From NCBI GenBank assembly GCA_015063695.1, contig SVTQ01000019.1:1-43986 (forward strand): a stretch of 43,986 bases of DNA. The letters are read 5' to 3'. Both the position numbers and the translations under genes were made by a program. Of the stretch, positions 19,998-27,290 are shown in pieces; position 1 is the stretch's first letter; every line of letters begins with the position of its first letter. This stretch comes from Oscillospiraceae bacterium (GTDB lineage: Bacteria; Bacillota; Clostridia; Oscillospirales; CAG-272). The notes under the pieces are model-generated. The model was not told the DNA's origin, did no database searches, and saw only the letters and a list, made by a program, of their open reading frames with translations.

Positions 19998-22148
19998 ATG
20001 TTCACAAGAAATAATCCCGATTACGTAAAAGCCCTTGAGCGCGCAGAAGAGCTTCTCTCAAAAATGACCCTTGAGGAAAAGGTCATTCAGCTTACACAGT
20101 ACGTTGGTCACGACCATTCCTACAACCCCGAGCAGAAGGACAAATCAGGCGGCAACAACGCAGGCAGATGCGGTTCCCTCCTTGCGGCAAGCGGAGTCGA
20201 AAATGTAAACGCCCTTCAGAAGATCGCAGTTGAATACACTCCCCACAACGTCCCCATTATCACGGGATGCGACGTTATCCACGGATACTGGACGACCTAC
20301 CCCATCCCCCTGGGAATGTCCTGCACCTTTGAGCCCGACCTTGTAAGAAAATGTTACGGTGCAACGGGCAAGGAAGCAAAGAGCGACGGAGTTCACTGGG
20401 TATACGCACCCATGGTAGACGTGGTGCGTGACAGCCGTTGGGGCAGAGTTGCCGAAAGCTTCGGCGAGGACACCTACCTTGCCTCCAAGATGAGTGAAGC
20501 GGCAGTAAAGGGCTTCCAGAATGACGGAGGTGTTATGGCCTGCATGAAGCATTTCGTTGCTTACGGCGCATGCGAGGGCGGCCGCGACTATAACGGATGC
20601 GACATGAGCGACCAGACCCTTTTCAACACTTATATTCCGCCTTTTCAGGCAGGTGTTGATGCAGGGGTGGGCACCTTCATGAACGCCTTCAACGATATAA
20701 ACGGCGTTCCCTGCGCAGGTAATAAGAGAATAATGACCGACATCCTCCGCGGCAAAATGGGCTTTGACGGCTTCGTTGTTTCCGACTATGATGCCATAAT
20801 TGAGCTTATAAACCACGGCTACGCAGAGGACGAAAAGGATGCGGCGCTGAAAGGCTTTGACGCAGGAATTGACGTTGTTATGCTTGGCAACCTCTACAAT
20901 AATAACCTTCCCGAGCTTGTGAGCGAGGGAAAGATAACAATGGAACAGATAGACTATTCCGTTCTCAGAATTCTTGCGGCAAAATACCTCATCGGCGTTA
21001 TGGACGAGCCCTTTGTGGACGATAAAACTCCTCAGCCCTTCATGACAGACGAGAGCCTTGCGCTCTGCCGCGAAATTGGCAGAAAGAGCCTTGTGCTCCT
21101 TGAAAACGACGGTACTCTCCCCCTTACAAGAGAAAAATACAAGGGCAAGAAGATCGGTCTCACAGGCCCCATTGCCACCGAAGTTGACAACATCCTCGGT
21201 TGTTGGGCATCCTGCAAACAGCCTAAGAGAACTATGACCCTGAAGCAGGCGTTTGAAGAGGCTTATCCCGAAAGCGAAGTGATAACCGAAACGGGAATTA
21301 CCTTCCTCGAAGAAGACACTTCCGTTGAAAAGGCACTGGAAAAGATGTCTGACTGTGACGTTATCGTTGCCGCTATGGCAGAACGCTATTGGGATACGGG
21401 AGAAGCAACAAGCAAGGTCTCCCTGGAGCTTGATGCCGACCAGAAGGAATACATCGAAAAGCTTTCCGCTCTCGGCAAGCCCGTTGTTCTTCTTATTTCA
21501 GCAGGCAGACCTCTTCTTCTCGGAGATATCAAGGATAAGGTAAACGCGCTCCTTTACATCTGGGCGCCCGGCAGTGAAGGCGCACACGCAGTTTGCGACG
21601 TTGTAACGGGTGATTATTCTCCTTCGGCAAGAACCACCATGTCCTTCCCCTACGCATCGGGTCAGATGCCTCTCTACTACAATCACAGAAGCACGGGCAG
21701 ACCTGCCTTTGACAAGCTGAAGTTTGAATGCAAGTACATCGACTGCCCCATCGGAGCGCTCTATCCCTTCGGCTACGGTCTTTCCTACTCCGAGTTTGAA
21801 TACACCGATGCGGTAATTTCGAAGAACGTTTTCACGGCAGACGAGACCATCGGCCTCTGCTTCAACGTTACAAACAAGGGTAACTACACTGCCGACGAGG
21901 TTGTGCAGATATACACAAGAGACCTTGTGGGCTCCATAACCCGCCCCGTCAAGGAGCTTAAAGCCTTCAAGAAGCTGACCCTCGCTCCCGGTGAAACAAA
22001 GAACGTTAAAATAGCTCTGCCCGTTTCCGACCTTGCTTTCTGGAACGCAGACATGAACTATGTGGTTGAACCCGGCAAGTTCAAGCTTTGGATAGCTCAC
22101 CACAGCGACGACAACGCCATCGAATTTGATTTTGAAGTAACTGAATGA
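19998..22148 (+). CDS. Glycoside hydrolase family 3, beta-glucosidase-like, cytoplasmic
   Basis: This is a 716-aa retaining glycosidase that removes terminal beta-linked sugars from oligosaccharides. It has no signal peptide, so it acts on imported sugars. The (beta/alpha)8 domain contains DSRWGRVAESFGEDTYL, CMKHFVAYG and GFDGFVVSDYDA; Asp263 of VVSD is the predicted nucleophile. The alpha/beta sandwich domain follows, and the C-terminal fibronectin-III-like domain contains VKELKAFKKLTLAPGE. AGGAG is 6 nt before the ATG. It is the last gene of the recD2 operon and is followed by a 34-nt perfect palindrome. Confidence 0.93.
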   Translation: MFTRNNPDYVKALERAEELLSKMTLEEKVIQLTQYVGHDHSYNPEQKDKSGGNNAGRCGSLLAASGVENVNALQKIAVEYTPHNVPIITGCDVIHGYWTTYPIPLGMSCTFEPDLVRKCYGATGKEAKSDGVHWVYAPMVDVVRDSRWGRVAESFGEDTYLASKMSEAAVKGFQNDGGVMACMKHFVAYGACEGGRDYNGCDMSDQTLFNTYIPPFQAGVDAGVGTFMNAFNDINGVPCAGNKRIMTDILRGKMGFDGFVVSDYDAIIELINHGYAEDEKDAALKGFDAGIDVVMLGNLYNNNLPELVSEGKITMEQIDYSVLRILAAKYLIGVMDEPFVDDKTPQPFMTDESLALCREIGRKSLVLLENDGTLPLTREKYKGKKIGLTGPIATEVDNILGCWASCKQPKRTMTLKQAFEEAYPESEVITETGITFLEEDTSVEKALEKMSDCDVIVAAMAERYWDTGEATSKVSLELDADQKEYIEKLSALGKPVVLLISAGRPLLLGDIKDKVNALLYIWAPGSEGAHAVCDVVTGDYSPSARTTMSFPYASGQMPLYYNHRSTGRPAFDKLKFECKYIDCPIGALYPFGYGLSYSEFEYTDAVISKNVFTADETIGLCFNVTNKGNYTADEVVQIYTRDLVGSITRPVKELKAFKKLTLAPGETKNVKIALPVSDLAFWNADMNYVVEPGKFKLWIAHHSDDNAIEFDFEVTE

Positions 22149-22154
22149 CAGGAT

Positions 22155-22188
22155 AAGGGGGAAACTTTCTGCAGAAAGTTTCCCCCTT
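22155..22188. repeat. Perfect 34-nt palindrome after the GH3 gene
   Basis: AAGGGGGAAACTTTC (22155-22169) is the exact reverse complement of 22174-22188, around TGCA. It starts 6 nt after the GH3 stop. No T run follows, only TTAAACCCCTTTC, so it may be a weak terminator, a 3' stabiliser or an intergenic repeat. Confidence 0.7.
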
Positions 22189-22245
22189 AAACCCCTTTCA
22201 AAGACTTTTGAACGGAATACAAACTATAATAAACAAACGCTTTCA

Positions 22246-22388
22246 AATCCGTAGGGGCGGATTCCATATCCGCCCGTCACTCCCACAATTATCTTTCCCC
22301 TCAATCCGTAGGGGCGGATTCCATATCCGCCCGTCACTCCTACAATTATCTTTCCCAGCAATCCGTAGGGGCGAGCATTGCTCGTCCG
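22246..22388 (+). repeat. Tandem array of three GTAG-headed REP-like palindromes, 57-bp period
   Basis: Units begin at 22246, 22303 and 22360. Each carries AATCC then a GTAG-headed hairpin. Units 1 and 2 (hairpins 22251-22276 and 22308-22333) share the stem GGGCGGAT/ATCCGCCC and an almost identical linker. Unit 3 (22365-22388) has a different stem, GGCGAGC/GCTCGTCC. GTAG followed by an imperfect palindrome is the layout of bacterial REPs mobilised by RAYT transposases. No such transposase is in the window. Confidence 0.75.
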
Positions 22389-22396
22389 CAAAAAAC

Positions 22397-22441
22397 AAAG
22401 GCTCTATTCCGACAACAAACGTTTGTCAGCTTAGAGCCTTT
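22397..22441 (-). terminator. Terminator of the XRE regulator gene
   Basis: AAAGGCTCTA (22397-22406) pairs with TAGAGCCTTT (22432-22441). On the reverse strand it is followed by a TTTGTTTTTTG run, so it terminates the reverse gene at 22466-22711. It may also act weakly on the forward strand. Confidence 0.7.
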
Positions 22442-22465
22442 TTCAAAATCCAAATTTGCCACGGA

Positions 22466-22711
22466 TTATTCTTTATCTAATCCTTCAAAAAAGTCGTCGT
22501 AGGAACAACCGTATATCTTACGAAGCTCAACTATCACGCTTATACGGATATTAAGCTCCCCGCCCTCATATTTTGCATAAGTGGTTCTCCCTATATCACA
22601 GCCGCGACGTTGAAGCTCAGCGCAAAGCTTCTCTTGAGATAATCCGCTCTCCATACGAAGCTTTTTGAGATTTGCTCCCATAAACCTGTCACATCTGATT
22701 TTCTGCTCCAT
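22466..22711 (-). CDS. XRE-family helix-turn-helix transcriptional regulator
   Basis: This is an 81-aa single-domain regulator. The start is the ATG at 22711, with GAGG 6 nt upstream on the reverse strand; the open frame extends further upstream but runs into the shared promoter region. The HTH is MGANLKKLRMESGLSQEKLC, then CDIGRTTYAKYEGG, then a C-terminal helix ending in DDFFEGLDKE, as in Cro/C1-type folds. It is divergent from a SLOG-fold gene. An ACCAATATTGGT palindrome just upstream is a likely autoregulatory operator. The pocket is more AT-rich than its surroundings, consistent with acquisition. Confidence 0.85.
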   Translation of the reverse strand: MEQKIRCDRFMGANLKKLRMESGLSQEKLCAELQRRGCDIGRTTYAKYEGGELNIRISVIVELRKIYGCSYDDFFEGLDKE

Positions 22712-22729
22712 TATATACCTCACAAGTTT

Positions 22730-22803
22730 TTGACCAATATTGGTTGCAACCAGTGTAAGTTTATGATATAATGAAGAAAAATATTGTCCGCTATATTGGT
22801 CAA
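22730..22803. promoter_or_regulatory. Candidate operators between XRE and SLOG genes
   Basis: TTGACCAATAT (22730-22740) recurs inverted as ATATTGGTCAA (22793-22803). The first copy extends into the palindrome ACCAATATTGGT (22733-22744). They lie in the divergent spacer and are probably bound by the adjacent XRE protein; that assignment is an inference from position. Confidence 0.5.
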
Positions 22804-22846
22804 TAATTGTATTTTCAAGAATTTTTATCATATTAGGTACAAATTT

Positions 22847-23275
22847 ATGGTAACATGCACTTTTTTCGGACATAGAAACTGCACAGTTTCATTATCAAAC
22901 GAAATTTCAAATGCAATCGTCAGATTAATAACAGAACATAGTGTTTCAAATTTTTTGGTTGGAAACAACGGAAATTTTGATATAATCGTTGCAGATCAAT
23001 TATTAAAACTGAAAAAGGAATTCCCGCATATCGAATGTGCCATAGTTCTCGCCTACATGCCCGGACATGACACAAACAAGAAAAACCATCCTTTACCAAC
23101 GTTATATCCGGAAAATCTTGAAACTGTCCCTCCGCGTTTTGCAATAATTAAACGTAATGAATGGATGGTTCGCCAATCTGAATATGTTGTAACTTATGTC
23201 CGTCATTCTTCGGGCGGGGCATCGCGTTTTTCTGAACTATCAAAAAAACTTGGCAAAACGGTTATTGAATTATAA
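22847..23275 (+). CDS. SLOG-fold (YpsA/DUF1273-like) protein
   Basis: This is a 142-aa protein beginning MVTCTFFGHRNC. Conserved blocks are FFGHR near residue 5, FLVGNNGNFD near 36, a VLAYMPG segment, ENVPPRFA-like ETVPPRFAIIKRNEWM, and YVVTYVRHSSGGA near 116. These match SLOG-superfamily proteins related to YpsA, a Rossmannoid fold proposed to bind nucleotide-derived ligands. The ATG at 22847 is preceded by a weak AGG; the frame is open further upstream but would include the operator region. Its divergent partner is an XRE regulator. Biochemical role is unknown. Confidence 0.7.
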   Translation: MVTCTFFGHRNCTVSLSNEISNAIVRLITEHSVSNFLVGNNGNFDIIVADQLLKLKKEFPHIECAIVLAYMPGHDTNKKNHPLPTLYPENLETVPPRFAIIKRNEWMVRQSEYVVTYVRHSSGGASRFSELSKKLGKTVIEL

Positions 23276-23292
23276 TTTTTCCCCTTCTACCC

Positions 23293-23370
23293 GTAGGGGG
23301 CGGCTCCCCGACGACCCGTTCTCATCAACAATCAACATATATCCTCGTAGGGGCGAGCATTGCTCGTCCG
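23293..23370 (+). repeat. Two GTAG-headed REP-like palindromes
   Basis: The first (23293-23318) has a GGCTCCCCGACGACCCG-type stem resembling the copy at 32664. The second (23347-23370) is identical in stem and loop to the copies at 22365 and 28043 (GGCGAGC, ATT, GCTCGTCC). They fill the space between the SLOG gene and the terminator. Confidence 0.7.
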
Positions 23371-23377
23371 TTAAAAC

Positions 23378-23407
23378 AAAAAAGCGACGGTTTCCCGTCG
23401 CTTTTTT
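23378..23407. terminator. Bidirectional terminator between SLOG gene and rplL
   Basis: GCGACGG (23384-23390) and CCGTCGC (23395-23401) with a TTTC loop, flanked by six A on the left and six T on the right. It serves both the forward SLOG gene and the reverse rplJ-rplL operon. Confidence 0.9.
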
Positions 23408-23429
23408 ATTTGCATAGAATAGAATTAAA

Positions 23430-23804
23430 TTACTTAATTTCAACTTCTGCGCCAGCAGCTGTGAGCTTAGCCTTGAGTTCTTCAGCTTCTTCCTTGGAAG
23501 CGCCTTCCTTGATTGCCTTGGGAGCGCCTTCAACGAGTTCCTTAGCTTCCTTAAGACCGAGACCTGTGATTTCACGAACAGCCTTGATAACGTCGAGCTT
23601 CTTTGCACCGAAGTTAGCGAGAATTACGTCGAATTCTGTCTTTTCTTCTGCTGCGGGAGCTGCTGCGCCGCCAACTGCTGCTACTGCAACGGGAGCTGCG
23701 GATACGCCGAACTTTTCTTCGATAGCTTCTACGAGTTCCTTTGTTTCGAGAAGTGTGAGAGCTTCAATAGCTTCAACAATGCTAATAATCTTTTCGCTTG
23801 CCAT
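23430..23804 (-). CDS. rplL: 50S ribosomal protein L7/L12
   Basis: This is the 124-aa stalk protein that recruits translation GTPases. It has an N-terminal dimerisation helix ([21 protein letters not shown]), an Ala/Pro-rich hinge near residues 36-52, and a C-terminal domain with [20 protein letters not shown] and [16 protein letters not shown] precedes the ATG. It is transcribed with rplJ in reverse orientation, away from rpoBC. Confidence 0.97.
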   Translation of the reverse strand: MASEKIISIVEAIEALTLLETKELVEAIEEKFGVSAAPVAVAAVGGAAAPAAEEKTEFDVILANFGAKKLDVIKAVREITGLGLKEAKELVEGAPKAIKEGASKEEAEELKAKLTAAGAEVEIK

Positions 23805-23859
23805 TTTAAATATCCTCCAAAATGTAGTGTATATTTTCTAAATCTTTTATGCTGAATAA

Positions 23860-24417
23860 TTATTCAGCTGCGGGAGCTTCTGCTGCTTCTTCAGCTGCGG
23901 GAGCTTCTTCTGCGGGTGCTGCTTCGCCGCCCTTTTCAACAACTGCGTTAAGCGCAACTGCGAGACCGGTGATGGGACCCTGGATACTGCCGAGAATTCT
24001 TGCGATCATTACTTCCTTTGTAGGTGTATCTGCAAGAGCCTCAACTGTTGCTGTGTCGATTACTGCGCCGTCAAGAAAACCTGCGCGAAGTTCGAAACAT
24101 TCGATCTTTTCAGCGTACTGCTTAAGAATTTTAGCAGGAGCAACGGGATCGTCGTAGCTGATTGCGATAGCATTCATGCCTTCGAGATGTTCCTTCATTG
24201 CACCGAAACCAACTTCGTCACAAGCACGGCCGATGAGTGTGTTCTTTACTACTGCGTACTCAACACCTGCTTCACGCAGACTTGCACGAAGCTTTGTGTC
24301 CTGTTCAACAGTAATACCCTGATATTTAACGAGAACACCGGAAGCTGCTTTACCAAACTTTTCAGCGAGGTCAGCAACGATGGCTTTCTTCTGCTCTAAT
24401 ACCTTTACACTGGGCAT
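23860..24417 (-). CDS. rplJ: 50S ribosomal protein L10
   Basis: This is the 185-aa stalk-base protein that carries L7/L12 dimers and binds its own mRNA leader. It contains SGVLVKYQGITVEQDTKLR, VVKNTLIGRA near residue 57 and the Gly/Pro segment SIQGPITGLA near 144. The last 25 residues are a low-complexity Ala/Glu/Pro tail. AGGAGG (24426-24431) lies 8 nt upstream of the ATG. It is controlled by the leader and attenuator just upstream. Confidence 0.97.
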   Translation of the reverse strand: MPSVKVLEQKKAIVADLAEKFGKAASGVLVKYQGITVEQDTKLRASLREAGVEYAVVKNTLIGRACDEVGFGAMKEHLEGMNAIAISYDDPVAPAKILKQYAEKIECFELRAGFLDGAVIDTATVEALADTPTKEVMIARILGSIQGPITGLAVALNAVVEKGGEAAPAEEAPAAEEAAEAPAAE

Positions 24418-24452
24418 TTCAAATTCCTCCTATGCGAATTTTTGCAGGCACC

Positions 24453-24488
24453 AAAAAAGGTCTTTTCCGTTTCGCCGAAAAAGACCTT
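24453..24488 (-). terminator. Attenuator hairpin in the rplJ leader
   Basis: On the reverse strand AAGGTCTTTT pairs with AAAAGACCTT around a GCGAAAC-type loop, followed by a T run, 35 nt before the rplJ start. It lies after the L10-binding leader and before the gene, so it can set read-through. Confidence 0.85.
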
Positions 24489-24508
24489 AAATACATAAAT
24501 AGCTTGTA

Positions 24509-24563
24509 TCACGTCTTCCTCGGCAGGAAAGCAGAGCTTTTACCGGAACCTGCTGTCTTTGGT
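24509..24563 (-). promoter_or_regulatory. L10 leader RNA (autoregulatory)
   Basis: The reverse-strand sequence has CCAAAGACAGCAGG, a stem-loop containing AAAGCTCTGCTTT, then CCTGCCGAGG, which fits the ribosomal L10 leader fold bound by the L10(L12)4 complex. In Firmicutes this leader works through a downstream intrinsic terminator, which is present here. Confidence 0.8.
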
Positions 24564-24573
24564 TAACACGGGT

Positions 24574-24602
24574 ATAATACCACAAACAAAACTCTATGTC
24601 AA
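24574..24602 (-). promoter_or_regulatory. Sigma-A promoter of rplJ-rplL
   Basis: On the reverse strand TTGACA (24602-24597), 17 bp, TATTAT (24579-24574). The start falls just before the L10 leader. Confidence 0.85.
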
Positions 24603-24632
24603 TACCTTTTTGAAAGTTTTTTAAAAAAGTTT

Positions 24633-25871
24633 TTACTTTTTATTTTTGATCTTATCCCAGTACGCTGCCGCAGCCGCCTCGGTCTTATTATCACCGAACT
24701 TGTAATACGTTCTTCCCTTCAGGTCATCGGGGAGATACTGCTGAGGAACGTAGTGATTTTCAAAATCGTGAGGATATTTATATCCTTTAAATAAGGGGCT
24801 CTTAAGGTGGGTCGGAATATCAGTTCCTCTTCCTGCTCTGATATCGTCCTGCGCCGCGTGGAGGGCGAGATATGCACTGTTGGACTTAGGTGAGGTGGCA
24901 AGCATGACCGCCGCGTTGGCAAGGGGAATTGCCGCCTCGGGAAGCCCAAGCTCCTTTGCGCTCTCGACACAGGCGCGTGTAATGACCGCTGCCATGGGAT
25001 ATGCGGCTCCGATATCCTCGGAGGCAATTACCATAAGTCTGCGGCAGGGAGAAATAAGATCTCCTCCTTCAAGAAGCTTTGCAAGATAGAAAACCGCCCC
25101 ATCGGGGTCAGAGCCTCTGATAGACTTCTGAAGAGCCGAGAGAAGGTTATAATGAACGTCTCCGTCGGCATCGAAAACTCCTGCCATAACGCCGGAAGTA
25201 AATCTCTTCACGGTGTCAAGGTCAATGTGGGTCTCCCCCGCGCCCTTCACGTATGCCGCCGCGCCCTCAAGCATGGTAACGGAACGTCTCACGTCACCTG
25301 CGGCGCATCTTGCCACGTATTCAAGAGCCTTATCGTCCGCAGTGAGACCTTCGTGAAGCTTCGGAAGTATTCTTTTAAGATAAGGAAAGAGCGCCTTATC
25401 GGAAACGCCCTTGAACTCAAAAACAGAACATCTTGAAAGAAGAGCGTCATATACATAATAGTAGGGATTTTCCGTTGTAGATGCAATAAGGGTAATTCTG
25501 CCGTCCTCAAGATACTCGAGAAGGGACTGCTGCTGCTTTTTGTTGAAATACTGAATTTCATCGAGATACAGAAGAATTCCGCCCTCTCCGAAAATGCCGT
25601 CTGCATCGGATGCAACTGCCCGAACATCGGAAAGAGATGCTGTGGTGGCGTTAAGATGGCGAAGCTCCATTCCCGAATTCTTTGCAAGGATACGGGCGCA
25701 GGTGGTCTTACCCGTGCCGGGAGGGCCGAAAAATATCATACTTGAAAGCCTGCCGCTCGCGGCAAGACGGCGAAGGACACCGTTTTTACCCACAAGATGA
25801 GCCTGCCCCACCATATCGTCAAAAGACTCGGGTCTTATTCTGTTTGCCGCAGGGGATCTGTTATCGGACAT
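24633..25871 (-). CDS. rarA: Replication-associated recombination protein A (RarA/MgsA)
   Basis: This is a 412-aa AAA+ ATPase related to clamp-loader subunits that acts at stalled replication forks. The ATG at 25871 is preceded by GGGAGG; longer in-frame sequence upstream overlaps the promoter. It has RPESFDDMVGQAHLVG at the N terminus, Walker A FFGPPGTGKTT near residue 48, Walker B LLYLDEIQYFNKKQQ, sensor-1 LIASTTENP, and the C-terminal tetramerisation block SDPDGAVFYLAKLLEGGD and KYPHDFENHYVPQQYLP. Identity is firm. Confidence 0.95.
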   Translation of the reverse strand: MSDNRSPAANRIRPESFDDMVGQAHLVGKNGVLRRLAASGRLSSMIFFGPPGTGKTTCARILAKNSGMELRHLNATTASLSDVRAVASDADGIFGEGGILLYLDEIQYFNKKQQQSLLEYLEDGRITLIASTTENPYYYVYDALLSRCSVFEFKGVSDKALFPYLKRILPKLHEGLTADDKALEYVARCAAGDVRRSVTMLEGAAAYVKGAGETHIDLDTVKRFTSGVMAGVFDADGDVHYNLLSALQKSIRGSDPDGAVFYLAKLLEGGDLISPCRRLMVIASEDIGAAYPMAAVITRACVESAKELGLPEAAIPLANAAVMLATSPKSNSAYLALHAAQDDIRAGRGTDIPTHLKSPLFKGYKYPHDFENHYVPQQYLPDDLKGRTYYKFGDNKTEAAAAAYWDKIKNKK

Positions 25872-25905
25872 CTTTACCTCCCGAAAATCTACGTAATACA
25901 GGTAC

Positions 25906-25934
25906 AGTATACATTGTTTTTGGCATTTTTGCAA
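25906..25934 (-). promoter_or_regulatory. Promoter of rarA
   Basis: On the reverse strand TTGCAA (25934-25929), 17 bp, TATACT (25911-25906). It overlaps a weaker forward promoter, TTGGCA (25920-25925), 16 bp, TATTAA (25942-25947), for the gene at 25963. Confidence 0.75.
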
Positions 25935-25962
25935 TACCCCGTATTAAATTAAGGAGACACAC

Positions 25963-26280
25963 ATGAACCATGAGAAAAAAACTGACGTAGGTCATCTTTG
26001 GCATATTGAATACCCTTTTTTCGAAGGGGAAGAAACAAGCAGAATTAATAAATACTTCGAAACTCTCGCGCGCTCCGCAAAAGAATTCTGTGGGAGTGAA
26101 AGCTTTCCCAAAAACACCGGATACTATATGACCTACACTATTAGCTTTAAGGAAGACTCCGTAAAAATTGCCGTCACCCTTGCCCTTCGGAAAAGAGGAA
26201 GGTTTATAAGACGGAGAAGGCTTTGCACAGAGTGGAAAAACGGCTTTATTATAAATAAGGAAGTGACGGACGAAATATAA
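25963..26280 (+). CDS. Small hypothetical protein
   Basis: This is a 105-aa soluble protein. AAGGAG is 6 nt before the ATG. The segment WHIEYPFFEGEETSRINKYF followed by TGYYMTYTISFKEDSVKIAVTLALRKRG recalls the beta-strand pattern of DUF3298-type domains, but the match is weak. The C-terminal half is very basic (GRFIRRRRL). It is divergent from rarA, with overlapping promoters, and ends at a perfect bidirectional terminator. No function is assigned. Confidence 0.65.
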   Translation: MNHEKKTDVGHLWHIEYPFFEGEETSRINKYFETLARSAKEFCGSESFPKNTGYYMTYTISFKEDSVKIAVTLALRKRGRFIRRRRLCTEWKNGFIINKEVTDEI

Positions 26281-26296
26281 GCGGCGAAACCATAAA

Positions 26297-26324
26297 AAAT
26301 CCCGAAGCCGCGGCTTCGGGATTT
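26297..26324. terminator. Perfect palindromic bidirectional terminator
   Basis: AAATCCCGAAGCCG is followed directly by its exact reverse complement. It sits between the convergent ends of the 25963 gene and mscS, 7 nt from the mscS stop. Confidence 0.85.
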
Positions 26325-26331
26325 CGCTTTA

Positions 26332-27147
26332 TTACTTATCAAGATGTACGTCAAGCTGGGGGAAGGGAATTTCGATTCCTTCTCTGTCAAAGGCTCTCTT
26401 TGCACCCTCTGTGCAGTCAGCCTTGACCGTCCAGTAATCGGCACCGTTCATCCATACACGCAGGCAGAACTTAACTGCAGAGTCAGCGTGTTCAGTCATG
26501 AACACCTCGGGAGCAGGATCCTTAAATACAAGCTCATGCTTTGTTGCGACCTCAAGAAGAGTTTTCTTGACAAGGTCGATATCGGCATTGTAGGCAACAC
26601 CGAATTCAAGGTCAAGTCTTCTTGTACCGTTAGTTGTGTAGTTGATGATGGGGGAGCTTGTAACGGAGCCGTTGGGAATAATGGTCTTTTTGTTGTCGGG
26701 TGTGTCGAGGGTCGTATAGTAGATACCTATTGCCTTAACGGTACCGCCAACGCCTGCAACCTCAACGTAGTCACCGATATCAAATGGTCTTGTAACGATA
26801 AGCATAACGCCGCCTGCGATGTTGGAAAGGCCGCCCTGAAGAGCAAGACCGATGGCAACGCCTGCAGAACCGAGAACGGCAACAACGGATGCCATGGGAA
26901 TACCAACGTATGTACAAGCGGAAATAATGATAACACCCTTGAGCACTACGTCAAGAGCACTGCAGAAAAAGCCTCTTGCAGCAGGATTAACCTTGGCGAT
27001 GAGCTTTCCCTTTTTAAACTTCTTCATTACTACCTTAACGATCCAAAGACCGACGATGAGGATAAGTGCCGTAACGAGAATTTTTGAACAAATGCTTACA
27101 AAGCCTGTTGCCAAAAAACTTTTAATCGTGATGAGTATGTTTTCCAT
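26332..27147 (-). CDS. mscS: Small-conductance mechanosensitive channel, MscS family
   Basis: This is a 271-aa channel that releases solutes on hypo-osmotic shock. Three membrane segments span about residues 15-40, 65-85 and 88-115. The pore helix contains GSAGVAIGLALQGGLSNIAG, with the small-residue spacing of MscS TM3. The beta domain has RPFDIGDYVEVAGVGGTVKAIG and TIIPNGSVTSSPIINY, followed by the C-terminal alpha/beta domain. GGAGG is 13 nt before the ATG, longer than usual, but no better start is available. It is divergent from a PHP-domain gene with a palindrome in the shared control region. Confidence 0.93.
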   Translation of the reverse strand: MENILITIKSFLATGFVSICSKILVTALILIVGLWIVKVVMKKFKKGKLIAKVNPAARGFFCSALDVVLKGVIIISACTYVGIPMASVVAVLGSAGVAIGLALQGGLSNIAGGVMLIVTRPFDIGDYVEVAGVGGTVKAIGIYYTTLDTPDNKKTIIPNGSVTSSPIINYTTNGTRRLDLEFGVAYNADIDLVKKTLLEVATKHELVFKDPAPEVFMTEHADSAVKFCLRVWMNGADYWTVKADCTEGAKRAFDREGIEIPFPQLDVHLDK

Positions 27148-27185
27148 AATTATACAATAACCTCCATGTAATAAATTACGAAATT

Positions 27186-27223
27186 ATTTTATCATTTGAC
27201 ACATCATGTGTCAATAATATCAT
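27186..27223. promoter_or_regulatory. Shared palindrome forming divergent -35 boxes of mscS and PHP gene
   Basis: The palindrome TTGACACA-TCA-TGTGTCAA (27196-27214) has a TTGACA on each strand. On the reverse strand it pairs with a -10 TAAAAT (27191-27186) at 17 bp for mscS. On the forward strand it pairs with TATCAT (27218-27223) at 16 bp. It could also be a repressor site. Confidence 0.7.
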
Positions 27224-27232
27224 ATAAAATAT

Positions 27233-27261
27233 TTGACATGACAAATAAAAAGAAGTATACT
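27233..27261 (+). promoter_or_regulatory. Sigma-A promoter of the PHP-domain gene
   Basis: TTGACA (27233-27238), 17 bp, TATACT (27256-27261). The start would fall near 27268, which excludes an upstream ATG at 27264 as the gene start. Confidence 0.85.
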
Positions 27262-27290
27262 AAATGTATAAACCACGTGAGGTGATACAA

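Noticed and set aside
22246..22388. The three 57-bp tandem units as a CRISPR array
   Set aside because: The would-be spacers are near identical and the repeats are GTAG-headed palindromes that differ in the third unit; there are no cas genes.
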